NCBI RefSeq assembly: GCF_000577615.1
Contig: NZ_CBXX010000017.1
Location: forward strand, 49,003-113,002
Origin: Herbaspirillum sp. RV1423
GTDB lineage: Bacteria; Pseudomonadota; Gammaproteobacteria; Burkholderiales; Burkholderiaceae_D
Reading direction: 5' to 3'
Length of the DNA: 64,000 nucleotides
The notes beneath the pieces are model-generated. The model was not told where the DNA came from, made no database searches, and saw only the letters and a program-made list of their open reading frames with translations. Within the stretch, counting starts at the first letter, position 1; each line of letters starts with the position of its first letter. The position numbers and the translations under genes are program-made. Shown here in pieces: positions 20,754-30,253 of the stretch.

Positions 20754-22469
20754 ATGTCTACCACTACTGTCCTGGCTCCTGGAGCCGCTGGCGCTGATGC
20801 ATTTGCAGCGCTGTTTGAAGAATCGCTGTCCCGTCAAGACATGCGTTCTGGTGAAGTCATTTCGGCTGAAGTCGTCCGTCTCGACCATAACTTTGTTATC
20901 GTCAACGCCGGCCTGAAGTCCGAAGCCTTCATTCCTATCGAAGAATTCAAAAATGACAACGGCGAACTCGAAGTCAACGTCGGCGATTTCATCTCCGTCG
21001 CGATCGAATCGCTGGAAAACGGTTTCGGCGACACTATCCTGTCGCGCGACAAGGCCAAGCGTCTGGCATCGTGGCTCTCGCTCGAAAAAGCGATGGAGTC
21101 CGGCGAGATCGTCGTTGGTACTGTCAATGGCAAGGTCAAGGGCGGCCTGACCGTTTTGACCAACGGCATTCGCGCCTTCCTGCCGGGTTCGCTGGTGGAT
21201 ACGCGTCCGGTCAAGGATACAACGCCTTTCGAAGGCAAGACCCTGGAATTCAAGGTCATCAAGCTGGATCGCAAGCGCAACAACGTCGTGTTGTCGCGTC
21301 GCGCCGTCATCGAAGCATCGATGGGCGAAGAGCGTCAAAAGCTGATGGAAACCCTGAAAGAAGGCACCGTGGTTACCGGCGTCGTCAAGAACATCACCGA
21401 CTACGGCGCATTCGTGGATCTGGGCGGCATTGACGGCCTGCTGCACATTACCGACCTGGCATGGCGTCGTGTGCGTCATCCATCGGAAGTGCTCACAGTC
21501 GGTCAGGAGATCACTGCCAAGGTCCTCAAGTACGATCAAGAGAAGAACCGTGTTTCGCTGGGCGTCAAGCAACTGGGCGACGATCCGTGGACAGGCCTGT
21601 CCCGTCGTTATCCGCAAGGCACACGCCTGTTCGGTAAAGTCACCAACCTCACCGACTACGGCGCGTTCGTCGAAGTCGAACAAGGTATCGAAGGTCTGGT
21701 GCACGTTTCCGAAATGGACTGGACCAACAAGAACGTCGCGCCTAACAAGGTTGTTCAACTGGGCGACGAAGTGGAAGTCATGGTCCTGGAAATCGATGAA
21801 GAGCGTCGCCGTATCAGCCTGGGCATGAAGCAATGCAAGCCGAACCCATGGGACGACTTCGCAATCAGCCACAAGAAGGGCGACAAGGTCAAGGGCGCCA
21901 TCAAGTCGATCACTGACTTCGGTGTGTTTATCGGCCTGACCGGCAATATCGATGGTCTGGTTCACCTGTCCGACCTGTCCTGGACTGAAACCGGCGAAGA
22001 AGCTGTTCGCCGCTTCAAGAAGGGCGACGAGCTGGAGGCTGTTGTCCTGGCGATCGACGTCGAGCGTGAGCGCGTTTCCCTGGGCGTCAAGCAACTGGAA
22101 GGCGATCCGTTCAACAACTTTGCTGCAATGAACGACAAGGGCGCGCTGGTGACCGGCACCGTCAAGTCGGTCGAGCCTAAGGGCGCAGTGATCCAGTTGT
22201 CCGAAGAAGTCGAAGGCTACCTGCGTGCATCCGAAATCTCGCGCGATCGCGTTGAAGATGCCGGTACGCACCTGAAGGTCGGCGACAGCGTTGAAGCGCT
22301 GGTCATCAACATCGACCGCAAGGCACGCAGCATCCAATTGTCGATCAAGGCAAAGGACAACGCCGAGACTCAGGAAGCAATGCAAAAGATCTCTTCGGAC
22401 TCCAATGCCGCTTCCGGTACCACCAGCTTGGGTGCATTGCTGAAGGCAAAGCTCGACAACAAGAACTGA
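20754..22469 (+). CDS. rpsA: 30S ribosomal protein S1
   Basis: 571 residues from [17 protein letters not shown]. Six S1 RNA-binding repeats are visible; the later ones carry [31 protein letters not shown], [32 protein letters not shown] and [15 protein letters not shown] segments. It docks mRNA on the 30S subunit. An in-frame extension of 45 codons upstream was rejected because it is not S1-like. The 175 bp between cmk and rpsA probably holds its leader, where S1 autoregulates in E. coli; no defined motif was identified here. Confidence 0.98.
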   Translation: MSTTTVLAPGAAGADAFAALFEESLSRQDMRSGEVISAEVVRLDHNFVIVNAGLKSEAFIPIEEFKNDNGELEVNVGDFISVAIESLENGFGDTILSRDKAKRLASWLSLEKAMESGEIVVGTVNGKVKGGLTVLTNGIRAFLPGSLVDTRPVKDTTPFEGKTLEFKVIKLDRKRNNVVLSRRAVIEASMGEERQKLMETLKEGTVVTGVVKNITDYGAFVDLGGIDGLLHITDLAWRRVRHPSEVLTVGQEITAKVLKYDQEKNRVSLGVKQLGDDPWTGLSRRYPQGTRLFGKVTNLTDYGAFVEVEQGIEGLVHVSEMDWTNKNVAPNKVVQLGDEVEVMVLEIDEERRRISLGMKQCKPNPWDDFAISHKKGDKVKGAIKSITDFGVFIGLTGNIDGLVHLSDLSWTETGEEAVRRFKKGDELEAVVLAIDVERERVSLGVKQLEGDPFNNFAAMNDKGALVTGTVKSVEPKGAVIQLSEEVEGYLRASEISRDRVEDAGTHLKVGDSVEALVINIDRKARSIQLSIKAKDNAETQEAMQKISSDSNAASGTTSLGALLKAKLDNKN

Positions 22470-22482
22470 TTAGTCGAGCACA

Positions 22483-22788
22483 ATGACCAAGTCTGAGCTG
22501 ATCGCTCGCCTGGCTGAGCGTTATCCGCAACTTGTCGCCAAGGATGCGGATTACGCGGTCAAAACCATCCTTGATGCAATGGTCGACGCACTTGCGACCG
22601 GCCAGCGCATCGAGATTCGTGGTTTTGGCAGTTTTGCGTTAAATCGCAGGCCGCCTCGCATCGGTCGCAATCCCAAGTCGGGCGATAAAGTGATGGTGCC
22701 GGAAAAGCGCGTGCCCCACTTCAAGCCCGGCAAGGAATTGCGCGAGCGCGTTGACGCCATGGTGGGGCAACCCATCAAGGAAGACTAA
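22483..22788 (+). CDS. ihfB: Integration host factor subunit beta
   Basis: 101 residues. HU/IHF fold with [15 protein letters not shown], the [21 protein letters not shown] arm containing the intercalating proline, and [14 protein letters not shown]. It bends DNA as a heterodimer with IhfA. It lies 13 bp after rpsA, the usual rpsA-ihfB pair in Proteobacteria. Confidence 0.96.
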   Translation: MTKSELIARLAERYPQLVAKDADYAVKTILDAMVDALATGQRIEIRGFGSFALNRRPPRIGRNPKSGDKVMVPEKRVPHFKPGKELRERVDAMVGQPIKED

Positions 22789-22858
22789 GTCGACGCTTCT
22801 GCCGCTGAGCCGGCGAAGCAGTTGAGCGCGGGAAGTGTAAATAGCGCTTAACAAAATG

Positions 22859-22887
22859 AACGGCATCTTTGGATGCCGTTTTTTTTC
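22859..22887 (+). terminator. Rho-independent terminator after ihfB
   Basis: AACGGCATC-TTTG-GATGCCGTT followed by eight or more T. It closes the rpsA-ihfB unit about 70 bp past ihfB. Confidence 0.9.
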
Positions 22888-22989
22888 ACGTACAATTTCA
22901 CATCTGCCGTACTTTCCGCGCGAGCAGAAGAGCCGTATCTTGTCGCCATGCCCGCAGGGCTGGCCAATACAACGAAAAGGATTAGCGCC

Positions 22990-23316
22990 ATGAAGATAAT
23001 TTCAAGATTGATAGCGGCCATCCTCTTTATTCTTTTCTTTTTCTTTGCGCTGAAAAACACGCAGGAAATCACGCTGCATTTCTTCCTCGGCTATGAACGC
23101 ACCGACCCGCTGGTGCTGGTCTTGCTGGTGTGCTTTGTCGGCGGCGCCATTCTCGGCGTGCTGGCGATGACGCCGATCGTGTTCCGTCACCGCCGCGAAG
23201 TATCGAAACACAAGAAAGCCGTCACCGTACTGCAAAAAGAGCGCGAAGCCCAGCAATTGGCCCAGACCCAACCGCCGCAGCCGGATAGCGTCGTTCCCCC
23301 GCAGCATCTCATCTGA
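22990..23316 (+). CDS. lapA: Lipopolysaccharide assembly protein A domain protein (DUF1049)
   Basis: 108 residues from MKIISRLIAAILF. Two transmembrane helices (about 4-20 and 42-63) are separated by the KNTQEITLHFFLG segment typical of LapA. A cytosolic helix and a Pro/Gln-rich tail follow. The start has AAAGGA upstream; a 39-residue longer frame lacks support and would begin in the ihfB terminator. LapA works with LapB in controlling LPS synthesis through LpxC turnover in E. coli. Confidence 0.9.
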   Translation: MKIISRLIAAILFILFFFFALKNTQEITLHFFLGYERTDPLVLVLLVCFVGGAILGVLAMTPIVFRHRREVSKHKKAVTVLQKEREAQQLAQTQPPQPDSVVPPQHLI

Positions 23317-23327
23317 AACGGCTTTGT

Positions 23328-24503
23328 ATGGAATTTGAATTCTGGTGGCTGTTGGGCATTCCGGTTTTTTTTGGCCTGGGATGGATTGCGGCGCGCGTCG
23401 ACATCAATCAATTGTTGTCCGAATCGCGCACCTTGCCGCGCGGTTATTTCAAAGGCTTGAATTTCCTGCTGAACGAACAGCCGGACAAGGCGATCGATGC
23501 ATTCATCGAAATCGTCAAGCTGGATCCGGAAACGGCCGACCTGCATTTCGCATTGGGCAATTTGTTCCGACGTCGCGGTGAAACCGAACGCGCCATCCGG
23601 GTTCACCAGAATTTGCTGGCGCGTCCCGATTTGCCGGCAGATCACAAGGCGCATGCGCAGTACGAGCTGGGGCAGGACTATCTCAAGGCGGGCTTGCTGG
23701 ATCGTGCGGAAGAGACCTTCCATTTGCTCAACGATACCCAGTACGGCGCTCAGGCTGGCCGTGCCCTGCTCGAAATTTATCAGCGCGAGAAGGAATGGGT
23801 GCGCGCCATCAAGGCGGCGGAAACCCTGCAGGCATCTGGTGCTGGCGGACGGCAAAAGGAAATCGCCCAGTTCTATTGCGAGCTGGCCGAGGATGAACTC
23901 GTGCACACCAATCCCGACGCAGCCATGAGCATGCTGGAAAAAGCCCTGGCTGCCGATCGCAAAAGCGTGCGCGCCACCATGTTGCTGGGCGACGTGTGCC
24001 TGGCCAAGGGCGATGTCGAGGCAGCTTTGCTGGCCTGGCGCCGCGTCGAGCATCAGAGCGTCCCGCATGCGGCGCTGGTGGCGCAGCGCCTGCTCGACGG
24101 GTATCAGACCGTCGGCCGCATGAAGGAAGGGCTGAACCTGCTGCGTTCCTATCTGGCGGAAGCGCCATCGATCGATTTGCTGGAAGTAGTCTTCAAGGCG
24201 GTGCTGGAACTGGAAGGCGTCGAAGCCGCCAACCAGTTGGTCAGCGATGAGCTGCGCCGGACGCCGACCTTGCTGGGCCTGGACAAATTCCTGGAGGCGC
24301 GCATGCTCAACGCATCGCCGGAAATTCGTCCGGAATTATCGATAGTGAAGACTTTGGTGCATAGCTATACGCAAAAGCTGGCGAGATATCAATGTACGCA
24401 TTGCGGATTCAAGGCGCGCCAGTTCTACTGGCATTGCCCCGGCTGCAATCATTGGGAAACCTATCCACCGCGACGCACTGAAGAGTTGAATGTAATGAAC
24501 TAA
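23328..24503 (+). CDS. lapB: Lipopolysaccharide assembly protein B (TPR and rubredoxin-like)
   Basis: 391 residues. An N-terminal membrane helix ([20 protein letters not shown]) is followed by [21 protein letters not shown], several TPR motifs (about 35-340) and a C-terminal rubredoxin-like zinc knuckle with CTHCGF and CPGC. This is the standard LapB/YciM layout. It acts at the inner membrane with FtsH and LapA on LpxC stability. The gap to lapA is 11 bp. Confidence 0.96.
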   Translation: MEFEFWWLLGIPVFFGLGWIAARVDINQLLSESRTLPRGYFKGLNFLLNEQPDKAIDAFIEIVKLDPETADLHFALGNLFRRRGETERAIRVHQNLLARPDLPADHKAHAQYELGQDYLKAGLLDRAEETFHLLNDTQYGAQAGRALLEIYQREKEWVRAIKAAETLQASGAGGRQKEIAQFYCELAEDELVHTNPDAAMSMLEKALAADRKSVRATMLLGDVCLAKGDVEAALLAWRRVEHQSVPHAALVAQRLLDGYQTVGRMKEGLNLLRSYLAEAPSIDLLEVVFKAVLELEGVEAANQLVSDELRRTPTLLGLDKFLEARMLNASPEIRPELSIVKTLVHSYTQKLARYQCTHCGFKARQFYWHCPGCNHWETYPPRRTEELNVMN

Positions 24504-24532
24504 AGTACGCATGCATTTTTTGTAGGGATTTT

Positions 24533-25915
24533 ATGAAAATTACCATCATTGGCACCGGTTATGTCGGTCTCGTCACCGGCGCCTGTCTGGCAGAACTGGG
24601 TAACAACGTGTTCTGCCTCGACGTCGATCAGAACAAGGTCGATATCCTCAACAACGGCGGCGTTCCCATCCATGAACCGGGTCTGGAAGACGTGGTGGCG
24701 CGTAATCGCGCTGCCGGCCGCCTGACGTTTTCGACCGACGTTGCCGCCAGCGTGGCGCATGGCGACGTCCAGTTCATCGCCGTCGGCACGCCGCCCGACG
24801 AAGACGGCTCGGCCGACTTGCAATATGTATTGGCGGCAGCGCGCAACATCGGCAAGCACATGACCGGCTTCAAGGTGATCGTCGACAAGTCGACCGTCCC
24901 GGTCGGCACCGCCGGCAAAGTGCAGGCCGCGATTGCACAGGAGTTGCAGCTACGCGGCATCGCGGAAAAGGACGCTGCATTTTCGGTAGTGTCGAATCCC
25001 GAATTCCTCAAGGAAGGCGCTGCGGTGGAAGACTTCATGCGGCCCGACCGCATCGTCATCGGTCACGACAATACGCCGGAAGGTCTGAAGGCTTATGCGG
25101 CGATGAAGAAACTCTACGCGCCGTTCAACCGAAATCACGAACGCACTTATTGGATGGATGTGCGTTCCGCCGAATTCACCAAATACGCCGCCAACGCCAT
25201 GCTGGCCACGCGTATTTCCTTCATGAACGAACTGGCCAACCTGGCCGATAAGGTTGGCGCCGATATCGAAGCCGTGCGTCACGGCATCGGTTCCGATCCG
25301 CGCATCGGCCACAGCTTCCTGTATGCCGGTTGCGGTTATGGCGGCTCCTGTTTTCCCAAGGACGTCCAGGCGCTGGAGCGCACGGCGCGCGATTACGGCC
25401 AGGAGCTGCATATCCTGCGCGCCGTCGAACAGGTCAACAACAATCAGAAGCATGTGCTTGGCAAGAAAGTTGTCGCCCGTTTCGGCGAGGATCTGCACGG
25501 CAAGCATTTTGCCATTTGGGGGTTGGCCTTCAAGCCCAATACCGACGACATGCGCGAAGCCTCGTCGCGCGTCTTGCTGAGCGAGCTGATCGAACGCGGC
25601 GCCACGGTGGCGGTGTACGATCCGGTCGCCATGAAAGAAGCCAGGCGCGTAGTGGCGCTGGATTTCAGCGGGCAGGACGAAGCGCTGGGCCGCATTCGCT
25701 TCAGCGAAAGTCCGATGGACGCCTTGCAAGGCGCCGATGCGCTGGCGATCGTCACCGAGTGGAAGGCTTTCCGCAGCCCCGATTTCGACCAGCTCAAAAG
25801 CAAGCTGAAAACGCCGGTCATTTTTGACGGACGCAACCTGTTCGAACCGCAAGTCATGGCGGATGCCGGTATCGAATACCACGGCATCGGCCGTTCCATC
25901 CTGACCAAAGGCTAA
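24533..25915 (+). CDS. ugd: UDP-glucose 6-dehydrogenase
   Basis: 460 residues. The N-terminal NAD motif is [44 protein letters not shown] and the catalytic cysteine in [14 protein letters not shown] are intact, with the C-terminal UDP-binding domain from about 320. It makes UDP-glucuronate for exopolysaccharide and LPS sugars. AGGG precedes the ATG. It sits between lapB and the heptose kinase gene, pointing to envelope sugar supply. Confidence 0.96.
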   Translation: MKITIIGTGYVGLVTGACLAELGNNVFCLDVDQNKVDILNNGGVPIHEPGLEDVVARNRAAGRLTFSTDVAASVAHGDVQFIAVGTPPDEDGSADLQYVLAAARNIGKHMTGFKVIVDKSTVPVGTAGKVQAAIAQELQLRGIAEKDAAFSVVSNPEFLKEGAAVEDFMRPDRIVIGHDNTPEGLKAYAAMKKLYAPFNRNHERTYWMDVRSAEFTKYAANAMLATRISFMNELANLADKVGADIEAVRHGIGSDPRIGHSFLYAGCGYGGSCFPKDVQALERTARDYGQELHILRAVEQVNNNQKHVLGKKVVARFGEDLHGKHFAIWGLAFKPNTDDMREASSRVLLSELIERGATVAVYDPVAMKEARRVVALDFSGQDEALGRIRFSESPMDALQGADALAIVTEWKAFRSPDFDQLKSKLKTPVIFDGRNLFEPQVMADAGIEYHGIGRSILTKG

Positions 25916-25919
25916 ATCG

Positions 25920-26846
25920 ATGTCGATCGCAAATTCTTCCGGCAATCCCCGTATCCTGATCGTCGGCGACGTCATGCTGGACCGTTACTGGTTCGGCGAA
26001 GTCAATCGTATTTCGCCGGAAGCACCGGTGCCCATCGTGCGCGTCGAGCGGCGCGAAGAGCGTCTGGGCGGCGCGGCCAACGTGGCGCGCAACGCCGCCA
26101 CGCTCGGCGCGCAAACCGGCTTGCTGGGCGTGATAGGCCAGGACGAGGCCGGCACTGTGGTCGAGGAGTTGCTGACGGAACTCGGCATTGACAGCTACCT
26201 CAATCGCGACCAGGCCATTTCGACCATCATCAAGCTGCGCGTGATCGGCCGCCAGCAGCAACTGGTGCGTGTGGACTTCGAAGACGCGCCCACCGATACC
26301 GTCTTGCGCGACAAGCTGACGCAATTCAATGCCTTGGTCGGCAACTACGATGTGATCATCCTGTCCGATTACGCCAAGGGCAGCCTGGTCAATGTCGCTG
26401 ACATGATCGGCGTTGCCAAAAAACTTGGCAAACGCATTCTGGTGGATCCCAAGGGCGACGATTTCTCGCGTTATAAAGGCGCTTCCATCCTGACGCCCAA
26501 CCGCTCCGAACTGATACGCATCGTCGGCAACTGGAAGTCGGAAGAAGAACTCACCGCCAAAGCCCAGAACCTGCGTCAATCGCTCAATCTGGAGGCCTTG
26601 CTGCTGACGCGTTCGGAAGAGGGAATGACGTTGTACCTGGAGAACCAGGTCGTCAATTTCCCGGCCGTGGCGCGTGAAGTGTTCGATGTCTCCGGCGCCG
26701 GCGACACCGTGATCGCCACGCTCGCGGTCATGCTCGGCAATGGCATTGCACTGGCGGATGCAGTCCGCATTGCCAATCTGGCCGGCGGCATCGTGGTGGG
26801 CAAGCTGGGCACCGCAACGGTGACGCGCGAAGAGCTCGCTCTCTAA
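25920..26846 (+). CDS. hldA: D-glycero-beta-D-manno-heptose-7-phosphate kinase
   Basis: 308 residues, PfkB/ribokinase fold. GDVMLDRYWFGEVNRISPEAPVPIV and LGGAANVARNAATLGA at the N-terminus and the anion-hole motif DVSGAGDTVIATLAV near the C-terminus define RfaE domain I. The adenylyltransferase domain is absent, so this is the single-domain form (HldA/RfaE1), the usual Burkholderiales split. The start is 4 bp after the ugd stop. The epimerase hldD, often next in Burkholderia, is not here. Confidence 0.94.
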   Translation: MSIANSSGNPRILIVGDVMLDRYWFGEVNRISPEAPVPIVRVERREERLGGAANVARNAATLGAQTGLLGVIGQDEAGTVVEELLTELGIDSYLNRDQAISTIIKLRVIGRQQQLVRVDFEDAPTDTVLRDKLTQFNALVGNYDVIILSDYAKGSLVNVADMIGVAKKLGKRILVDPKGDDFSRYKGASILTPNRSELIRIVGNWKSEEELTAKAQNLRQSLNLEALLLTRSEEGMTLYLENQVVNFPAVAREVFDVSGAGDTVIATLAVMLGNGIALADAVRIANLAGGIVVGKLGTATVTREELAL

Positions 26847-26895
26847 TTAATTTGACTTTTAAATCATTTCTTTTCGTCAACTATTGTTCCTAGGC

Positions 26896-26950
26896 ATCGT
26901 TAAATCCGTTAGCCCGCTGATGTTTGCCAGCAGAAATTGGATTTAACGAT
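26896..26950 (+). promoter_or_regulatory. Long stem-loop ahead of the ComEA-like gene
   Basis: ATCGTTAAATCC (26896-26907) pairs perfectly with GGATTTAACGAT (26939-26950), enclosing a small GCTG/CAGC hairpin. It lies 50 bp past hldA and 33 bp before the next ATG. No T-run follows, so it looks more like a 5'UTR element or protein site than a terminator. Confidence 0.5.
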
Positions 26951-26982
26951 CATTTGATCATCTCTCGAAAGGAACAATCAAT

Positions 26983-27348
26983 ATGTTGAAGAAACTCATT
27001 GCCGCAGTTTTTGTATTCATCATCGGGACGGGTCTGGCGTTCGCCCAGGTTGACGTCAACAAGGCCGATCAGGCTGCGCTGGACGGCATCAAGGGCATCG
27101 GCCCGGCAATGTCCAAGCGTATCCTCGACGAACGCAAGAAAGGTGAATTCAAGGACTGGGCCGACTTCGAGTCGCGCGTCAAGGGCGTGGGCGAAAAGAG
27201 CGCGGTGAAGTTGTCGGATGGAGGCCTGACCGTGAACGGGCAGGCGCGCAGCAAATCCGCAACGTCGCCCAAGGAAGCGGTGAAGGGCTTTGGGAAAAAA
27301 GCCAAGGAACAGGATGCCCAGGACAAACCGTCCGGCGCCAAAGGCTGA
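26983..27348 (+). CDS. ComEA-like helix-hairpin-helix DNA-binding protein
   Basis: 121 residues. The signal peptide or anchor (residues 1-22, ending LAFAQ) is followed by two helix-hairpin-helix motifs: VNKADQAALDGIKGIGPAMSKRI and DFESRVKGVGEKSAVKL. A Lys/Ala-rich tail follows. ComEA-family proteins bind incoming DNA in the periplasm during natural transformation, but many Burkholderiales have short orphan versions of unknown role. GAAAGGA precedes the ATG and a terminator follows, so it is a single-gene unit. Confidence 0.88.
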   Translation: MLKKLIAAVFVFIIGTGLAFAQVDVNKADQAALDGIKGIGPAMSKRILDERKKGEFKDWADFESRVKGVGEKSAVKLSDGGLTVNGQARSKSATSPKEAVKGFGKKAKEQDAQDKPSGAKG

Positions 27349-27376
27349 CGGAGCAGTGTTTCCGCAGCGTTGAACG

Positions 27377-27401
27377 AACCCCGCTTCATGCGGGGTTTTT
27401 C
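27377..27401 (+). terminator. Rho-independent terminator after the ComEA-like gene
   Basis: AACCCCGC-TTCAT-GCGGGGTTTTT, 29 nt past the stop. Confidence 0.92.
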
Positions 27402-27498
27402 ATTTGCACGGGCGGATTGTTTGCGCAACCCGGCTTGCGGAGAGGCATGATCGGCATTACAGTCACAAACAGATAACGATCAACAAAAAACCTTGACT

Positions 27499-27612
27499 GT
27501 CGTCCTGACGAAAGTCAGGACTCAGCGTCGCATCGGACGTTTCACGACACCGGGTCCTAACGTGCGCCAGGGACGACGGCTGGGTAAATAGGCTTCACTG
27601 AACGGCATTAGG
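27499..27612. repeat. Cloverleaf intergenic repeat, copy 1 (decayed)
   Basis: The outer arms GTCGTCC and GGACGAC (27499 and about 27571) and the CCTGAC-GAAA-GTCAGG hairpin are kept, but the middle and third arms have mismatches. The conserved 3' flank GGCTTCACTGAACGGCATTA is present at 27590-27609. Related copies are at 56893 and 57030. Together with the preceding terminator it accounts for the 360-bp gap before the GGDEF gene. Confidence 0.8.
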
Positions 27613-27711
27613 GAAGGCGGAGGGAGCTTATTTCCCGGCAGGATGGGGCTTCAGGCTGCGAGACGAACCTGCGGATGGACGGAGTCAACCAACAACTGGG
27701 CGCAGAGACCT

Positions 27712-28680
27712 ATGAAAATCGCGGATATTCCTGCTGACGAGCAGTTGCGCATCGGCGAGCTGCATGCGCTGCATATTCTGGACACGCTGCCGGAAGAGCG
27801 CTTCGACCGGCTGACAAGGCTGGCGCGTCGCCTGTTTTCGGTGCCGGTGGCAGTGGTCAGCCTGGTCGACAGCAAACGCCAGTGGTCCAAGGCGCATACC
27901 GGCATGGATACTTGCGAGATGGCGCGCGATATATCTTTTTGCGGGCATGCCATTTTGCGCGACGAAGTCATGGTCGTACCCGATGCGCTGGAGGATGTGC
28001 GCTTCAAGGACAATCCTCTGGTGCTGGGCGATCCCCATATCCGTTTTTATGCCGGTTGTCCCATCAGAGGCCCGCGTGGATACAAGCTCGGCACGCTTTG
28101 CCTGATCGACAGTGTTCCGCGCCGCTTCGATGCTGAAGACCGGGCATTGCTCAGCGACCTTGCGCGCATGGTCGAGCAGGAGATGGCGGCCGTACATCTG
28201 GCCACCATGGACGAACTCACCAAGTTGTCCAATCGCCGCGGTTTCGAGGCGTTGTCGCAGCACGCCATGACCATGTGCAAGCGTCTGGGCAAACCGGCTT
28301 CGCTGCTGTACTTCGACCTCGATCTGTTCAAGCAGATCAATGACCGTTTCGGACATGCGGAGGGCGACCGCGCGCTGGTCGGCTTCAGCAGCATCCTGGC
28401 GGCCAGTTTTCGCGAATCGGACGTGATCGGACGTCTTGGCGGCGACGAGTTTGGGGTCTTCCTGACCAACTCAGCCGCCTCGGAAACAGAAACGGTGTTG
28501 GCCCATCTCGAGCAGGCTGTGCGCGATTACAATCGAATCAATGAGCGCGGCTACGATGTGCTTTACAGCGTCGGCGCCATCGAATACGACCCCGCCGCAC
28601 ATGATACGATTGCGGATCTGATGAACAGCGCCGATGCGCTGATGTACCGGCAGAAGAAGCGTCGCCGCGAAGCGCCGTGA
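27712..28680 (+). CDS. GAF-GGDEF diguanylate cyclase
   Basis: 322 residues from MKIADIPADEQLR. A GAF domain (about 25-150; LFSVPVAVVSLVDSKRQWSKAH) is followed by a GGDEF domain (about 165-320). The active-site loop is an intact GGDEF in GRLGGDEFGVFL, and an inhibitory-site RxxD (RESD) lies five residues before it, so product-inhibited c-di-GMP synthesis is expected. There is no transmembrane segment, hence cytosolic. The GAF ligand is unknown. A longer frame (23 codons) was rejected because AGAG sits before this ATG. Confidence 0.93.
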   Translation: MKIADIPADEQLRIGELHALHILDTLPEERFDRLTRLARRLFSVPVAVVSLVDSKRQWSKAHTGMDTCEMARDISFCGHAILRDEVMVVPDALEDVRFKDNPLVLGDPHIRFYAGCPIRGPRGYKLGTLCLIDSVPRRFDAEDRALLSDLARMVEQEMAAVHLATMDELTKLSNRRGFEALSQHAMTMCKRLGKPASLLYFDLDLFKQINDRFGHAEGDRALVGFSSILAASFRESDVIGRLGGDEFGVFLTNSAASETETVLAHLEQAVRDYNRINERGYDVLYSVGAIEYDPAAHDTIADLMNSADALMYRQKKRRREAP

Positions 28681-28744
28681 TTCTTTTTTGCGTGAAACAA
28701 GGCCGGGCCGTGTCCCGGTTCCCGATAACAAAGTGATAGATTTG

Positions 28745-30136
28745 ATGACCCATTTGCAGCCAGTAATTCTTTCGGGTGGCTCCGGCACACGTTTGTGGCC
28801 ATTCTCCCGTGAACAGCATCCCAAGCAATTGCTTCCCCTGGTCGGCGTCGACACCATGCTGCAGGCCACGGCTCTGCGCGTGCAGGGCAGCCGCGACTAC
28901 GCCCTGATCGAGGCGCCGATCGTCGTCTGTAATGAAGAGTACCGTTTCATCACCGCCGAACAATTGCGCGCAGTCGGCAAGGCCAGCAAGCACATCGTGC
29001 TTGAGCCGGTGGGTCGCAATACCGCTCCCGCGTTGACGCTTGCCGCCTTGCTGGCAGCACAGGACAACAATGATCCGGTACTGCTGGTCATGCCGGCCGA
29101 TCATGTGATCCGCGATGTTGGCGCATTCCAGGAAGCGATCCGGAAGGCGGTACCGCATGCCGCTGCCGGCGCCATGGTGACTTTCGGCATCGTCGCCGAT
29201 CGCCCCGAGACCGGCTATGGCTACATCCAGCGCGGCCAGGCAGTTGAAGATGCGCACGCGATTGCGCGCTTCGTCGAAAAGCCCGATGCCGCTACCGCCC
29301 AGCGTTATCTGGACTCCGGCGAGTACTTGTGGAACAGCGGCCTGTTTATGATGCGCGCCAGCGTCTGGCTGCGCGCGATCGATCATTTCCAGCCGGCGAT
29401 GGCGCAGGCTTGCCGTGCAGCTTTCGAGGCATGTCCATCCGACTCCATCGACTATGCAGTCATGGAAAAACTGGCCGATGCGCCTGCCCTCGGCATCGAG
29501 GGCCGCATCATCCCCTTGGCCGCGGGCTGGTCCGACGTCGGCGCCTGGGACGCGTTGTGGCAGGTCTCCGAAAAAGACGGCGCCGGCAACGTCACTCGCG
29601 GCGACGTCATGCTGGAGCAGGCCTCGGACAACCTGGTGTTTGCTCAAGGACGCCTGGTCGCCTGCGTCGGCATCGACAATATGGTCATCGTCGAAACGCC
29701 GGATGCCGTCCTGGTCGCCGACAAGGACAAGATGCAGGACGTCAAGAACATCGTCTCCCGGCTCAAGGCGCAGCAGCGCTGCGAAGCGCTGACGCACCGC
29801 AAGATTCACCGCCCCTGGGGCTGGTACGATTCCATCGATGCCGGAGAACGTTTCCAGGTCAAGCGCATTGTCGTCAATCCCGGCGCGTCGCTGAGCCTGC
29901 AAATGCATCACCATCGCGCCGAGCACTGGATCATCGTCAAGGGCACGGCGCGCATCACGCGCGGCGAAGATGTGTTCCTGCTGTCGGAGAACCAGTCGAC
30001 CTATATTCCATTGGGTGTGAAGCACCGGCTGGAAAACCCCGGCAAATTCCCGCTGGAAATGATAGAAGTGCAATCCGGCAGCTATCTCGGCGAAGACGAC
30101 ATCGTGCGTTTCGACGATACTTACGGCCGCAAATAA
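28745..30136 (+). CDS. manC: Mannose-1-phosphate guanylyltransferase/mannose-6-phosphate isomerase
   Basis: 463 residues from MTHLQPVILSGG. The nucleotidyltransferase domain has LSGGSGTRLWPFSREQHPKQ and FVEKPD. The C-terminal cupin (PMI type II) has HHHRAEHWIIVKGTA and PLGVKHRLENPGK. It makes GDP-mannose for exopolysaccharide or LPS. It is the type known as AlgA/ManC/CpsB. There is no polysaccharide cluster around it in this window; it follows the GGDEF gene by 64 bp. Confidence 0.95.
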   Translation: MTHLQPVILSGGSGTRLWPFSREQHPKQLLPLVGVDTMLQATALRVQGSRDYALIEAPIVVCNEEYRFITAEQLRAVGKASKHIVLEPVGRNTAPALTLAALLAAQDNNDPVLLVMPADHVIRDVGAFQEAIRKAVPHAAAGAMVTFGIVADRPETGYGYIQRGQAVEDAHAIARFVEKPDAATAQRYLDSGEYLWNSGLFMMRASVWLRAIDHFQPAMAQACRAAFEACPSDSIDYAVMEKLADAPALGIEGRIIPLAAGWSDVGAWDALWQVSEKDGAGNVTRGDVMLEQASDNLVFAQGRLVACVGIDNMVIVETPDAVLVADKDKMQDVKNIVSRLKAQQRCEALTHRKIHRPWGWYDSIDAGERFQVKRIVVNPGASLSLQMHHHRAEHWIIVKGTARITRGEDVFLLSENQSTYIPLGVKHRLENPGKFPLEMIEVQSGSYLGEDDIVRFDDTYGRK

Positions 30137-30191
30137 AACCGGCGTTATCCGACGGCGGGGAGGCCAATCCGGTCAAATCGCCGATAGTCGG

Positions 30192-30219
30192 TTAAGACGG
30201 CCGCGAAATAGAATAAAAT
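30192..30219 (+). promoter_or_regulatory. Candidate sigma70 promoter of dnaX
   Basis: TTAAGA, 16 bp, TAAAAT, ending 34 bp before the dnaX ATG. It was found by eye and is not tested. Confidence 0.35.
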
Positions 30220-30253
30220 GCCCGTCTGAACCAACGCCGGTACCTTAACGTTT

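Noticed and set aside
30137..30253. 4.5S signal recognition RNA gene upstream of dnaX
   Set aside because: The dnaX-proximal gap is only 117 bp and lacks the conserved GGAAGGGAGCAGCC-type core.
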